From Marinobacter sediminum (GTDB lineage Bacteria > Pseudomonadota > Gammaproteobacteria > Pseudomonadales > Oleiphilaceae), in contig NZ_JAGTWY010000001.1 of the NCBI RefSeq assembly GCF_023657445.1, positions 744,001 through 808,000 on the forward strand: 64,000 nucleotides of DNA, written 5' to 3'. Position numbers and translations under genes: made by a program. Shown one piece after another: positions 39,799-48,658 of this stretch (position 1 is the stretch's first letter; the number at the start of each line of letters is the position of its first letter). The notes under the pieces are model-generated. The model saw only the letters and a list, made by a program, of their open reading frames with translations. It searched no databases and was not told the origin of the DNA.

Positions 39799-40047
39799 AT
39801 GGGTACCTTTCTTTTGGTTTTAGTTATTGTGGTTCTGCTCGTAGCGGGCATGTCCATTGGTGTGATTTTGGGTCGCAAACCAATCAGTGGTACTTGCGGT
39901 GGCATCGGCGCCCTGGGTGTCAGTTCCTCCTGCGACATCTGCGGTGGCAACACCCAGAAGTGCGAGGAGGAGAATCAGCGCGTTGCTGACGATGGAAAAC
40001 AGGCGGAGGCACTGGCCTACGATGCCTCCAATGTCGACAAGGCCTAA
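39799..40047 (+). CDS. nqrM: Na+-NQR maturation protein NqrM
   Basis: Small membrane protein (82 aa; DUF539 family) needed for Na+-NQR iron-center assembly. One N-terminal helix (residues 3-24) is followed by four cysteines, Cys33, Cys45, Cys48 and Cys55 (PISGTCGGIGAL, SSSCDICGG, QKCEEEN), the proposed iron-delivery ligands. AGAGGAGGGC is a strong ribosome-binding site. Confidence 0.94.
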   Translation: MGTFLLVLVIVVLLVAGMSIGVILGRKPISGTCGGIGALGVSSSCDICGGNTQKCEEENQRVADDGKQAEALAYDASNVDKA

Positions 40048-40105
40048 AACAGATTTGATAGTTACAACCACATTTCCACGACGTAGATAAGGAGTTACTG
40101 CGCGC

Positions 40106-41497
40106 ATGGCAGAGCATCATTACGACGTCGTCGTTATCGGCGCTGGGCCTTCCGGTGAAGGTGCGGCGATGAATGCGACGAAGCACGGTAAACGTGTCGC
40201 TATCATCGAAGACAAGCCCACCGTCGGGGGCAACTGTACCCACTGGGGTACCATTCCTTCCAAGGCCTTGCGTCACTCCGTCAAACAGATCATCACCTTC
40301 AATACCAATCAGATGTTCCGTGATATAGGTGAGCCCCGTTGGTTTTCATTCCCCCGGGTTCTGCAGAACGCGCAGAAAGTGATTGGTAAGCAGGTGAAGC
40401 TGAGGACGCAGTTCTACTCCCGTAATCGGGTAGATCTGATCAATGGTCGGGCATCGTTCATTGATACTAATCGTTTGGAAGTTCGTGGTAACAAGTCTAT
40501 TGAAACCCTTCACTTCAAGCAGGTGATCGTTGCCACAGGTTCCCGCCCCTACCTGCCGCCTGATGTGGATTTCCGCCATCACCGGATTTATAACTCGGAT
40601 ACCATCCTGAATCTGTCACACACCCCTCGCACACTGGTGATCTATGGTGCCGGCGTAATCGGCTCCGAATACGCCTCAATCTTTGCGGGGCTGGGTGTAA
40701 AGGTGGATCTGATCAACCCGGGTAGCCGTCTGCTCTCCTTCCTGGATGACGAGATTTCGGATGCCCTGAGCTACCATCTGCGGAACAATGGTGTGCTTGT
40801 GCGCCATAACGAGCAGTACGAGTCTGTGGACGGTGACGACCACGGGGTGGTGTTGTCCCTCCAATCAGGGAAGAAAATCCGGGCAGATGCCTTCCTGTGG
40901 TGTAACGGCCGTAGCGGCAACACCGAGAGTCTGGGTCTTGAAAACGTTGGCCTGACACCTAATGGCCGCGGCCAGCTAGCGGTGGACGAGCATTATCGAA
41001 CCGAAGTCGAAAACATTTATGCGGCAGGCGATGTCATCGGCTGGCCAAGTCTTGCCAGCGCTGCATACGACCAGGGGCGCTCAGCTTCTTCCGATATTGT
41101 GCAGGATGAGTACTTCCGCTTTGTGTCTGATGTCCCCACCGGTATCTACACGATTCCGGAAATCAGTTCGGTTGGCAAAACCGAGCGGGAACTGACTGAG
41201 GCCAAGGTGCCTTATGAAGTGGGTCAGGCGTTCTTCAAGGATCTGGCCCGAGCCCAGATTACAGGAGAGGCTGTGGGCATGCTCAAGATCCTGTTCCACC
41301 GGGAGAGTCGCCAGATTCTGGGGATCCACTGTTTCGGTGACCAGGCAGCTGAGATCGTACACATCGGCCAGGCCATCATGAATCAGGAAGGCGAAGCCAA
41401 CTCCCTGAACTACTTCATCAATACAACCTTCAACTACCCTACCATGGCGGAAGCCTACCGGGTTGCCGCACTCAACGGCCTGAACCGGATCTTCTGA
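40106..41497 (+). CDS. sthA: Soluble pyridine nucleotide transhydrogenase
   Basis: FAD-dependent enzyme (463 aa) that moves reducing equivalents between NADPH and NAD+. FAD motif [14 protein letters not shown] at the N-terminus. It has the SthA-specific [16 protein letters not shown], lacking the second redox Cys of lipoamide dehydrogenases. NAD-binding motif is [21 protein letters not shown]-terminal dimer interface is [21 protein letters not shown]. Last gene on the plus strand of this energy block; a strong hairpin covers its stop. Confidence 0.95.
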   Translation: MAEHHYDVVVIGAGPSGEGAAMNATKHGKRVAIIEDKPTVGGNCTHWGTIPSKALRHSVKQIITFNTNQMFRDIGEPRWFSFPRVLQNAQKVIGKQVKLRTQFYSRNRVDLINGRASFIDTNRLEVRGNKSIETLHFKQVIVATGSRPYLPPDVDFRHHRIYNSDTILNLSHTPRTLVIYGAGVIGSEYASIFAGLGVKVDLINPGSRLLSFLDDEISDALSYHLRNNGVLVRHNEQYESVDGDDHGVVLSLQSGKKIRADAFLWCNGRSGNTESLGLENVGLTPNGRGQLAVDEHYRTEVENIYAAGDVIGWPSLASAAYDQGRSASSDIVQDEYFRFVSDVPTGIYTIPEISSVGKTERELTEAKVPYEVGQAFFKDLARAQITGEAVGMLKILFHRESRQILGIHCFGDQAAEIVHIGQAIMNQEGEANSLNYFINTTFNYPTMAEAYRVAALNGLNRIF

Positions 41498-41503
41498 TCC
41501 GGT
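41484..41503. other. Perfect hairpin covering the sthA stop codon
   Basis: ACCGGATC (41484-41491) and GATCCGGT (41496-41503) form an eight-pair stem with a TTCT loop that includes the first base of the sthA TGA. It sits at the convergent junction with the glycerophosphodiesterase gene, only seven bases apart. Without a U-run it may stabilise mRNA ends or support bidirectional termination; the function is inference. Confidence 0.4.
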
Positions 41504-41504
41504 A

Positions 41505-42302
41505 TCAGCCTGTCCTGGGCAGAGTGTTGTTGTCCGATGCCGCACTCCTCGGGGTATTAGGCAGCGACAGCAGGGCTCTCGACCGGTTATCGAAGAACAT
41601 GCGGGTACTGGTCGGGTAGTCTGTGATGATGCTGTCCACGCCCGCCTCTTCCAGTTGCAGCATGTCGTGGATGCGGTTGACCGTCCAGGTTGATACATGC
41701 AGGCCGCGGCGATGGGCCTGTTCCACCATCCCTTTTGAGCACAGTTTCCAGTTTATACAGAGGTAGTCACACCCCAGCCGGGTTGCAAGATTCAGTGGCC
41801 GGGGGAATTTTCGTTCAGCCACAAACCCGATTCGGATGTTTTTGTTCCTGCGACGGATTTGCTTGAGGAACCAGGTGTCCGAGGATGTAATTGCGGCCTT
41901 CTGGTAGAGATCGCGGCGCTGAATAATCTCGGTTAGCCGGTTACACAGAATGTTCAGGCGCTGGCGGCTGTCTTTTTTTACCTCAAGCTGGAGGTGCTCG
42001 AGGTCATCAAACTGGTCAAGCAGGTCCTCCAGAGTCGGGATTCCGATCTTCCGGGGCCAGGAACTGGTATTGTGCCTGGCGTCCATCTCAGCCAGTTCAG
42101 TAGCGGTGTAGTTGCCCACACTACCTTTCTGGCTGGTGGTACGATCCACGGTCAGGTCATGAACCATCACCGGCGTGCCGTCCTTCGATAACACCAGATC
42201 GAGCTCAAAGTGGCGAATGCCGTGCCGGTAGGCATGGACAAAACCGGGCAGGGTATTTTCAGGGGCTTCTCCCTTGGCCCCTCTGTGTCCGTAGACAATC
42301 AT
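41505..42302 (-). CDS. Glycerophosphodiester phosphodiesterase
   Basis: Hydrolyses glycerophosphodiesters to glycerol-3-phosphate and an alcohol (265 aa). Family motifs: IVYGHRGAKGEAPENTLPGF with the catalytic His, FELDLVLSKDGTPVMVHD with the metal-binding Glu-x-Asp and second His, and LQLEVKK. No signal peptide, so a cytoplasmic UgpQ-like enzyme. Its start overlaps the stop of the DAHP-synthase-like gene by four bases; the two are co-transcribed. Confidence 0.93.
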   Translation of the reverse strand: MIVYGHRGAKGEAPENTLPGFVHAYRHGIRHFELDLVLSKDGTPVMVHDLTVDRTTSQKGSVGNYTATELAEMDARHNTSSWPRKIGIPTLEDLLDQFDDLEHLQLEVKKDSRQRLNILCNRLTEIIQRRDLYQKAAITSSDTWFLKQIRRRNKNIRIGFVAERKFPRPLNLATRLGCDYLCINWKLCSKGMVEQAHRRGLHVSTWTVNRIHDMLQLEEAGVDSIITDYPTSTRMFFDNRSRALLSLPNTPRSAASDNNTLPRTG

Positions 42303-43426
42303 TCGACTGCTTCACCTTTAAGGCGTTGGTAAATGGCCTGGCGCTTCTTCCAGGTATCATGGCAGAGCCGGATATCTTCAAGGTAAGCCGGAAGCTCATT
42401 CATCAGCAGCGCCTGAGGCCCGTCAACCAGAGCTTTTTCCGGTTTCGGGTGGAAGTCCACCAGCACCATGTTGGCACCGGCAATAGCACCCTGAGCTGTG
42501 GCATGCATGACATCCAGGATGCCATCAGGAGACCGGTCACGGCTTCCCACGGAATGGGAGGGATCCACGCATACAGGCATTCGGGTCAGTCGTTTCACCA
42601 CCGGGACGTGGGCGAAATCAACCATGTTACGGTGTGGCTGTCCGGCATCGGTTTTCATACCCCTGAGACAGAAGATCACGTTGGCATTGCCTTCACTGGC
42701 GAGGTACTCGGCAGCATTTAGTGATTCATTCAGGGTGATCCCGAACCCTCGCTTCAAAAGCACCGGGTAAGTACTCTGGCGACCGATGGATTTCAGCAGT
42801 TCGAAGTTCTGGGTATTCCGGGTGCCTACCTGGAGCATAACGCCGGTGGGGCGGCCGAGCTTCTCGAGGCAGGTATCGATTTCCTCAATATGGCTCTCAT
42901 GGGTGATCTCCATGGCGATTACTTTGATGCCATGTTTGCCGGCCTTCTCAAATACCCAGGGCAGGCACCCCTTGCCATGTCCCTGAAAGGAGTAGGGGTT
43001 AGTCCTGGGCTTGTAAGCGCCCATCCGGGTGCAGACTTCTCCGTTGTCTTCCAGCGCTTGCATCATCATGTCCACATGCTCCGGCACGTCCACCGCGCAC
43101 AGGCCTGCGAAAATATTCAGGTTGGATTGACTGAATTCCACGCCGTTGTAGGTAAAACCACTCTGCCGTTGGTCATCCCGGTGGCGGCCAAGAATGCGGT
43201 AGTCATCCGATATGCGGATGGCGCGTTCGACTGCGGGCAAGGCTTCGATTTCTTCCTTGTCGAGGGATTTGGTGTCGCCGAGCAGATAGACCTCTGTCAA
43301 CCGCTGGCTGGTGCCCTGGACTTCGTGAACCCGAAGCGAGACGCCAGGCAGATTTTCCAGATAGTGCATGGTCTGGCGGTAGGCATCACTTTCCAGCGGC
43401 GTGTTGGGGTGAAGAATGGCTAGCAT
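42299..43426 (-). CDS. Class I-beta DAHP synthase homologue (divergent metal site)
   Basis: 375-aa homologue of Thermotoga-type 3-deoxy-7-phosphoheptulonate synthase, the first shikimate-pathway step (PEP + erythrose-4-phosphate). Residues 1-85 resemble the ferredoxin-like regulatory domain. The barrel retains GAYKPRTNPYSFQG, VGTRNTQNFELL, PVLLKRGF (Lys225) and VDPSHS. Predicted metal ligands are Cys110, His291 and Asp335; the usual Glu is Asp324 (LVDFHPKPEKALVDG). The normal AGPC motif reads AGLC. The fold is sure; DAHP synthase activity is likely but not certain. Forms an operon with the phosphodiesterase. Confidence 0.8.
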   Translation of the reverse strand: MLAILHPNTPLESDAYRQTMHYLENLPGVSLRVHEVQGTSQRLTEVYLLGDTKSLDKEEIEALPAVERAIRISDDYRILGRHRDDQRQSGFTYNGVEFSQSNLNIFAGLCAVDVPEHVDMMMQALEDNGEVCTRMGAYKPRTNPYSFQGHGKGCLPWVFEKAGKHGIKVIAMEITHESHIEEIDTCLEKLGRPTGVMLQVGTRNTQNFELLKSIGRQSTYPVLLKRGFGITLNESLNAAEYLASEGNANVIFCLRGMKTDAGQPHRNMVDFAHVPVVKRLTRMPVCVDPSHSVGSRDRSPDGILDVMHATAQGAIAGANMVLVDFHPKPEKALVDGPQALLMNELPAYLEDIRLCHDTWKKRQAIYQRLKGEAVE

Positions 43427-43440
43427 GTTTTCTCCTTGTG

Positions 43441-43887
43441 TTAACCGGCACTTTCTGCCCGGTGCCGCGCCTGCATGTATTCCCGATGATTAAGATGCAG
43501 CAGGTCCGCCATGCGGCGAATCAGGTGTTCTTCGTACTTGTCAATTCGCCCGTCTGCGAAAGCGACGCGCCAAATGCACTCCAGAAGCGCCTGCTTGGAA
43601 TGCTGGTTGAGGTGTTCGTTGAGCTGGCCGGTGAATTCATAGAGCGACGTGGCGTCCTCTGCATGATCCAGGGCATCCTGCAGAATGTCCTCTGCCTCCT
43701 CCCGCGTGACCTGATGGGATTTGACCGCAAAGTCTACGATGGCCTGAAGTTCGCGCTCATCCTCGTTCCGGTCAACACGAGCCAGCTGTACCATGAGAGC
43801 CGTGGCCGCGATGGCCAACTGGTGGGCATCCGGTTCGGTTTTCACGCTCTCCGGGGCAGCAAACAACTTTTTCAGACGTTCAATCAT
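43441..43887 (-). CDS. TerB-family protein
   Basis: Soluble all-helical protein (148 aa) with a TerB fold: IAATALMVQLARVDRNEDERELQAIVDF and LLECIWRVAFADGRIDKYEEHLIRRMADLL, two EF-hand-like acidic repeats typical of the family. Despite the tellurite-resistance name, most such single-gene TerB proteins have no demonstrated function. Lies between the DAHP-synthase-like gene and tal on the same strand. Confidence 0.88.
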   Translation of the reverse strand: MIERLKKLFAAPESVKTEPDAHQLAIAATALMVQLARVDRNEDERELQAIVDFAVKSHQVTREEAEDILQDALDHAEDATSLYEFTGQLNEHLNQHSKQALLECIWRVAFADGRIDKYEEHLIRRMADLLHLNHREYMQARHRAESAG

Positions 43888-43919
43888 GATCGGACAACTT
43901 CACTCCGTTAACGATGAAT

Positions 43920-44885
43920 TCAGGCGGCTTTTGCCATCTGCCGTACCCTCTGTTCCAGCTCAATCTGGTCTGCGGTAAAGCGGCGAATACCATCGGCCAG
44001 TTTTTCGGTGGCCATGGCGTCTTCGTTGGATTCCCAGCGGAACAGCTTCTCGTCGATGTCGCCGAAACGATCCGGTGAATTGGCGTTATCAGCTGACAGT
44101 TTCCGCGTCAGGTTCCCTTCATCGTCCTGAAGTTCCTGGAGAAGGGCGGGGCTGATGGTCAGGCGGTCGCAACCCGCCAACATCTCGATCTCGCCAGTAT
44201 TACGGAAGCTGGCCCCCATAACGACGGTGTCGTAGCCATTAACCTTGTAGTAATTATAGATCCGGGAGACCGAAAGGACGCCAGGGTCTTCGGCTGGAGC
44301 GAAACTGTCCTTGCCGCTATTGGCAACGTGCCAGTCCAGAATTCGGCCAACAAAGGGGGAAATAAGGAAGGCGCCGGCCTGCGCACATGCAGCAGCCTGG
44401 ATGAACGAGAACAGGAGAGTCAGGTTACATCGAATGCCTTCCTTCTCGAGCTGCTCGGCGGCACGGATACCTTCCCAGGTAGAAGCAACCTTGATCAGAA
44501 CCCGGCTGGTGTCGACGCCTTGTCTGTCGTAGAAGTCGACCAGCCTGCGGGCACGATCCAGGGTTCTTTCCGTATCAAAGGAAAGCCTGGCATCGACTTC
44601 CGTGGAAACCACACCGGGTATCAATCCGAGAATTTCACGGCCTGCCAGTACGGCCAGCATGTCCGTTGCAATAGTGAGCTGTTCTGCGTCTGATCCGCCG
44701 CAACGACGCGCTTCCGCTACTGCTTTATCCAGCATTGGGCGATAAGCTTCAGACGCAGCCGCTTTCAGCAGCAGGGAAGGGTTGGTGGTCGCATCTTCCG
44801 GTCGCCATTTTGCGATGGCGTCAATATCGCCTGTATCCGCCACCACGGTGGTCATAGTTTTCAGTTGGTCAAGCTTGTTGGTCAT
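43920..44885 (-). CDS. tal: Transaldolase
   Basis: Pentose-phosphate pathway enzyme (321 aa) moving a dihydroxyacetone unit between sugar phosphates. Schiff-base lysine is Lys132 in [11 protein letters not shown], the same number as E. coli Tal[31 protein letters not shown] and [12 protein letters not shown] are characteristic. A weak sigma70-like promoter (TTGTTC at 44979-44974, 17 bases, TATTGT at 44956-44951) lies upstream on the minus strand. Confidence 0.96.
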   Translation of the reverse strand: MTNKLDQLKTMTTVVADTGDIDAIAKWRPEDATTNPSLLLKAAASEAYRPMLDKAVAEARRCGGSDAEQLTIATDMLAVLAGREILGLIPGVVSTEVDARLSFDTERTLDRARRLVDFYDRQGVDTSRVLIKVASTWEGIRAAEQLEKEGIRCNLTLLFSFIQAAACAQAGAFLISPFVGRILDWHVANSGKDSFAPAEDPGVLSVSRIYNYYKVNGYDTVVMGASFRNTGEIEMLAGCDRLTISPALLQELQDDEGNLTRKLSADNANSPDRFGDIDEKLFRWESNEDAMATEKLADGIRRFTADQIELEQRVRQMAKAA

Positions 44886-45002
44886 TCGTCCTGTCGTCCC
44901 GTTTGAACTGTTATTGGTGCATCCGACTCCCGGATGTGGGCTTTACCACTACAATAACGGGCTGCCCTGACAGGAACAAGACAGCAAAAGGTCTGGATGC
45001 GA

Positions 45003-46061
45003 TTAAGCTTCCGCAATGGCGGGGCTTTCCGGTTCCCTGACCTTCTCGAGTGCGGTCTGAATGACTTCCAGCCCTGCACCGGATTTGTGGGCATTTTCGC
45101 TGATATAACGACGGAACTGGCGCCCTCCCGGAACACCGTGGAACAGGCCCAGCAGGTGGCGGGAGATGTGGTTGAGATATACGCCGCGCTCAAGCTCACT
45201 CTGGATGAAGGGGTACATGGCCCGCAGCGCCTCGTGACGGGTGGTGACAGGCGTGTCTGCGCCAAAGAACTCGGCATCCACTCCTGCCAGCAGCCACGGG
45301 TTGTGATAGGCCTCCCGGCCCAGCATCACACCGTCTGTCCGTGACAGGTGCTCCCGGCACTCGTCAAACGTCTTTATTCCGCCGTTTATGATGATTTCAA
45401 GGTCCGGGTAGGTCTCCTTCAGGCGATACACCCAGTCGTACTTCAGCGGCGGCACATCCCGGTTTTCCTTCGGGCTAAGGCCTTCCAGGACGGCAATGCG
45501 GGCATGCACAATAAAGGTCCGGCACCCTGCAGAGGCAACTTTCTCCACGAATTCGCACAACTCATCCCAGGACTCCCGGCCATCAATTCCGATCCGGTGC
45601 TTTACCGTGACCGGCAGGCTGGTGGCCTCGATCATCGCCCGAACACCCTCTGCGACCTTGTCCGGGTGGCCCATCAGGCATGCACCGATCATGTTGTTTT
45701 GCACTCTGTCGCTGGGGCAGCCGACGTTGAGGTTTACTTCATTGAAGCCAAACTGCTCAGCCAGTTTGGAGCAATGGGCCAGCTCTCGCGCATCGCTGCC
45801 GCCGAGTTGGAGCGCCAATGGATATTCCGCAGGATCGTGCCTCAGGAAACGCTCAGTGTCGCCATGAATCAGGGCGCCGGTAGTCACCATCTCGGTATAG
45901 AGCAGGGCGTGCCGGCTCAGCTGGCGCGCCAGATAGCGGTAATGACTGGTGGTCCAGTCCATCATCGGGGCGACGCAAAAACGCCTGGAAGGCTCTTTGG
46001 GTGCAACATTCATCGGTGAAGTGGAGTGAATACCGGAGTGTATGTTTGCGTCTTGGAACAT
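45003..46061 (-). CDS. dusA: tRNA-dihydrouridine(20/20a) synthase DusA
   Basis: FMN enzyme reducing U20/U20a in the tRNA D-loop (352 aa from ATG 46061). Motifs: RRFCVAPMMDWTTSHYRYLAR, YPLALQLGGSDA, VNLNVGCPSDRVQNNMIGACLM with the catalytic Cys, VKHRIGID, HARIAVLEGLSPKENRDVPPL and IIINGGIKT. ATG 46061 has AGGCGG upstream; TTG 46076 and ATG 46013 are alternatives since the region before RRFCVAP is not conserved. A -10 TATAAT lies at 46107-46102. Confidence 0.94.
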   Translation of the reverse strand: MFQDANIHSGIHSTSPMNVAPKEPSRRFCVAPMMDWTTSHYRYLARQLSRHALLYTEMVTTGALIHGDTERFLRHDPAEYPLALQLGGSDARELAHCSKLAEQFGFNEVNLNVGCPSDRVQNNMIGACLMGHPDKVAEGVRAMIEATSLPVTVKHRIGIDGRESWDELCEFVEKVASAGCRTFIVHARIAVLEGLSPKENRDVPPLKYDWVYRLKETYPDLEIIINGGIKTFDECREHLSRTDGVMLGREAYHNPWLLAGVDAEFFGADTPVTTRHEALRAMYPFIQSELERGVYLNHISRHLLGLFHGVPGGRQFRRYISENAHKSGAGLEVIQTALEKVREPESPAIAEA

Positions 46062-46101
46062 GGACCGCCTGATCAAATGGGAAAAAATTGCTACCGACTC
46101 G

Positions 46102-46107
46102 ATTATA
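46102..46107 (-). promoter_or_regulatory. -10 element upstream of dusA
   Basis: Perfect TATAAT on the minus strand, about 40 bases before the dusA start. The sequence at the -35 spacing (CGGTCA) is poor, so promoter strength is unclear. Confidence 0.4.
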
Positions 46108-46174
46108 CCTTATCCAAGGCTTTCTGACCGTAGGGGGTTATCGAAGCCGTCCTAAAGCCGAATTTCCGGACCGG

Positions 46175-46480
46175 CTATAGGTTCACGCCAAGGAAGTCTT
46201 CGAACTCCGGGGCGGACAGGGGGCGGGAAAACAGGTATCCCCGCCCGTTATCACAACCGGTTTCAAGCAGCAGGCCTTCGGTGACATGTCCGGTCGCGAG
46301 ATCGATGATAGGCTGAAAGCGAAGCTCGAACTGCCGGTTCTCAGCGGCTGAGCACATATCATTTACCATCTTCAGTCCATTCCGGGGCTCATCAGGTTGG
46401 CACATCGCCTTTGCCAGCCGGCGCGTCTTGGTTTGTTCTTTTTTGGTCCGCCTCGTTTTCGGGGGATTTAGTGAAGGCAC
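46175..46480 (-). pseudogene. EAL-domain remnant with large internal deletion
   Basis: 101-codon frame that joins the beginning and end of a cyclic-di-GMP phosphodiesterase (EAL) domain. Residues about 52-65 (FELRFQPIIDLATG) are the first strand of EAL domains. Only about ten residues later comes GCDNGRGYLFSRPLSAPEF, the last strand. The roughly 180 residues between, including the EAL motif and all catalytic acidic residues, are missing. The N-terminal 45 residues are basic and unlike a domain. The fragment cannot be an active phosphodiesterase and is most simply a deletion relic. Confidence 0.8.
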
Positions 46481-46612
46481 TGCTCATTTCGGTGAAAGGT
46501 CTGTCGTCAGAGCGTTCATGCTTTTGGTTTGCAGTTCAAGCAGAATAGGGGTGTGGCCTGGTTGTGCGTGCCGGCCGTTAGCCACCAAAGTCGTTGTTCT
46601 GGAGTAACTTTT

Positions 46613-47527
46613 ATGCCGGTTATGATCCAGGCCTTGTTGCCTGTTTTTGCGTTAATTGTACTGGGACATATTTTTCGTCGTTGGGATTTCCCCGGAGGCG
46701 ATTTCTGGCCTCGAGCGGAACGTTTTACCTATTACGTTCTATTTCCCGCCATGCTCGTGTTCAAACTTGGTCAGGCAAGGTTGCCGGTTTCAGCGTACAG
46801 CGATATTGCCCTGCTTGTTGCTTCGATGTTGGTAACAATGACCCTGGTTTTAGCCGTCGCCCAGTGGTTCTGGCGCTGGAGCGGTCCAGTCTTTTCCTCG
46901 GTCTATCAGGGTGCTATCCGCTTCAATTCTTATGTTGGTCTTGCGGCCGCTGGGATGTTGCTCGGGGATGACGGCTTATCCCTCACCGCCATAGCGGTGG
47001 CCATCATGGTGCCGTTGCTGAATCTGTTGTGCATCCTGATGTTTTCCCTCGTCGCAACCCGGGACTCGGTGCGGGTCGGCCCGGTGCTGAAAGCCATTAT
47101 TACCAATCCGTTGATTGTGGGGTCGGTGATCGGCGTTATCTGGAGCTTCTTCAAGATTGGTTTTAACCCCCTGGTGGCCAGTATTCTGGAACCTCTTAGC
47201 AACCTCGCCCTGCCGATGGGGTTGATGACGGTAGGGGCGGGCCTCCATTTAAAAGCCCTGCGTGGCGCTTCCATGCCGTTTCTGGTGTCGTCGGTGCTCA
47301 AGCTCGTCGCATTTCCGTTGATGGCGGCGGGCCTGGCTCTGATGCTGGGGCTGGATGGTTTGCTGGTGCAGGTAGTAATACTGTTGGCGACTCTGCCGAC
47401 GGCAACTTCCGCCTACATTCTCGCCCGGCAACTGGGGGGCGACGCCCCCCTGATGGCGGGAATCATCAGTGGCCAGACGCTGCTGGCGATGGCCTCTATT
47501 CCCTTAATGCTGGGTATTCTCTGGTAG
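46613..47527 (+). CDS. AEC-family (auxin efflux carrier-like) permease
   Basis: Ten-helix membrane transporter (304 aa) of the AEC family, usually exporting or importing organic anions; substrate unknown. The start MPVMIQALLPVFALIVLGHIFRRW, NPLIVGSVIGV, LALPMGLMTVGAGL and the C-terminal AYILARQLGGDAPLMAGIISGQT are family hallmarks. ATG at 46613 has GGAG eight bases before it; the open frame reaches 28 codons further upstream without similarity. Its last 24 bases overlap znuA on the opposite strand. Confidence 0.9.
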   Translation: MPVMIQALLPVFALIVLGHIFRRWDFPGGDFWPRAERFTYYVLFPAMLVFKLGQARLPVSAYSDIALLVASMLVTMTLVLAVAQWFWRWSGPVFSSVYQGAIRFNSYVGLAAAGMLLGDDGLSLTAIAVAIMVPLLNLLCILMFSLVATRDSVRVGPVLKAIITNPLIVGSVIGVIWSFFKIGFNPLVASILEPLSNLALPMGLMTVGAGLHLKALRGASMPFLVSSVLKLVAFPLMAAGLALMLGLDGLLVQVVILLATLPTATSAYILARQLGGDAPLMAGIISGQTLLAMASIPLMLGILW

Positions 47528-48469
47528 GCACTTGAGCACCGCATCGGCAATGCTGTGTTGGAACACGTTATAGCCGTCTGCGGTTACCTGGATATCTGTG
47601 GCCAGGGGATCCCAGGTGCTGAACGTGACCTCCAGGCCCCGGGTTATCGAACGCCACCACTGTCTATTGAACTGTGGCTCTATCAGCAGACAGGGGTGGT
47701 TGGCCTTATGCAGTTTGTCCTGAACTTCCGAGATGTGCCTCGCGCCCGGCGACAATTCCGGGTTTAGCGTGAGTACGCCCTCAAGGGGCAAGTCGTAGTG
47801 GCTGGCAAAACGGGTGAACGCACTGTGATACGCGAACAGGCTGATGTCGTGTACTGCCGTTTCCAGCTTGGCTCTGACTTGTCTTTCAGTTTTTTCGAGG
47901 TTGGCTTCGAAGCGGGTCAGGTTCTCGTTGAGGGCCTGCGTGTTTGCGCCTTTCATATTGGCGAGAGCACCATGGACGGTCCTGACCATCTCAAGCGCGA
48001 GTGATGGATCCAGCCAGATGTGAGGATCCTCGCCCTCTCCATGGTCGTGCCCGGCGGTTTCATGTGTCCCGCTTTGCAGGTCATCGTCGTGGCTGGCATG
48101 TTCCTGGTGACCGTGATTCGCCTCAGGATGATCATCCCCGTCCTGCATCAGCATGATGGTTCTTTGATGGAAATCCTCGCCTGCAAGCAACCGGCTCAGG
48201 AAACTCTCCATTTCCGGGCCGACCCAGAAAATAACATCGGCATTTTCCAGTGCCCTGCGCTGGGAAGGTCGCATGTTGTAGGTGTGGGGGCTGGCGCCAG
48301 CGGGCACCAGCGTGGTGATTTCCACGTCTTCCCCGGCAACCGCCCGGACAAGAAGTTCCAGAGGTTTGGTGGAGGTAACGACCTGGGTGGCGGCCGAAAC
48401 TCCAGAGGAGTAAACCAGAACGGTAAGAGCGAGAGCGGCTGTTGCGCTTATGGTGTTTAGTCGAGGCAT
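47504..48469 (-). CDS. znuA: Zinc ABC transporter substrate-binding protein ZnuA
   Basis: Periplasmic zinc-binding protein (321 aa). Signal peptide about residues 1-26. Conserved histidine ligands appear in GASPHTYNMRPSQ, the mobile loop is His/Asp-rich (HPEANHGHQEHASHDDD, HDHGEGEDPHIWLDP), and FAYHSAFTRFASHYDL follows. The partner genes znuB, znuC and zur are not next to it in this window. A Zur-like palindrome lies about 33 bases upstream. Confidence 0.93.
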   Translation of the reverse strand: MPRLNTISATAALALTVLVYSSGVSAATQVVTSTKPLELLVRAVAGEDVEITTLVPAGASPHTYNMRPSQRRALENADVIFWVGPEMESFLSRLLAGEDFHQRTIMLMQDGDDHPEANHGHQEHASHDDDLQSGTHETAGHDHGEGEDPHIWLDPSLALEMVRTVHGALANMKGANTQALNENLTRFEANLEKTERQVRAKLETAVHDISLFAYHSAFTRFASHYDLPLEGVLTLNPELSPGARHISEVQDKLHKANHPCLLIEPQFNRQWWRSITRGLEVTFSTWDPLATDIQVTADGYNVFQHSIADAVLKCLPENTQH

Positions 48470-48501
48470 GGTGCGGGATTATCCAATGCGTTTGGTGGAA
48501 T

Positions 48502-48514
48502 GTTATAATATTAC
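48502..48514 (-). promoter_or_regulatory. Zur-like operator upstream of znuA
   Basis: GTTATAATATTAC at 48502-48514 is a near-perfect palindrome resembling the gammaproteobacterial Zur box (GTTATAnnATAAC type), within an AT-rich core flanked by AATGTTATAATATTACATT. It overlaps probable -10 bases for znuA, consistent with zinc-dependent repression. Confidence 0.65.
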
Positions 48515-48610
48515 ATTATTGGTTCAGTTTCGGAAAGTCCTTCTGTCGCATCGTCGCTGTCTGGTCAGGCAGATCCGCAGACCCATCATGCGAAATTGTG
48601 ATCAGGCCGG

Positions 48611-48616
48611 TATAAT
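48611..48616 (+). promoter_or_regulatory. -10 element upstream of gltX
   Basis: Perfect TATAAT 43 bases before the gltX ATG. No convincing -35 at the right distance. Confidence 0.45.
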
Positions 48617-48658
48617 GCCGGGTTTATTAAACGGCCACCGACCTTTCAGGAAGATTTC

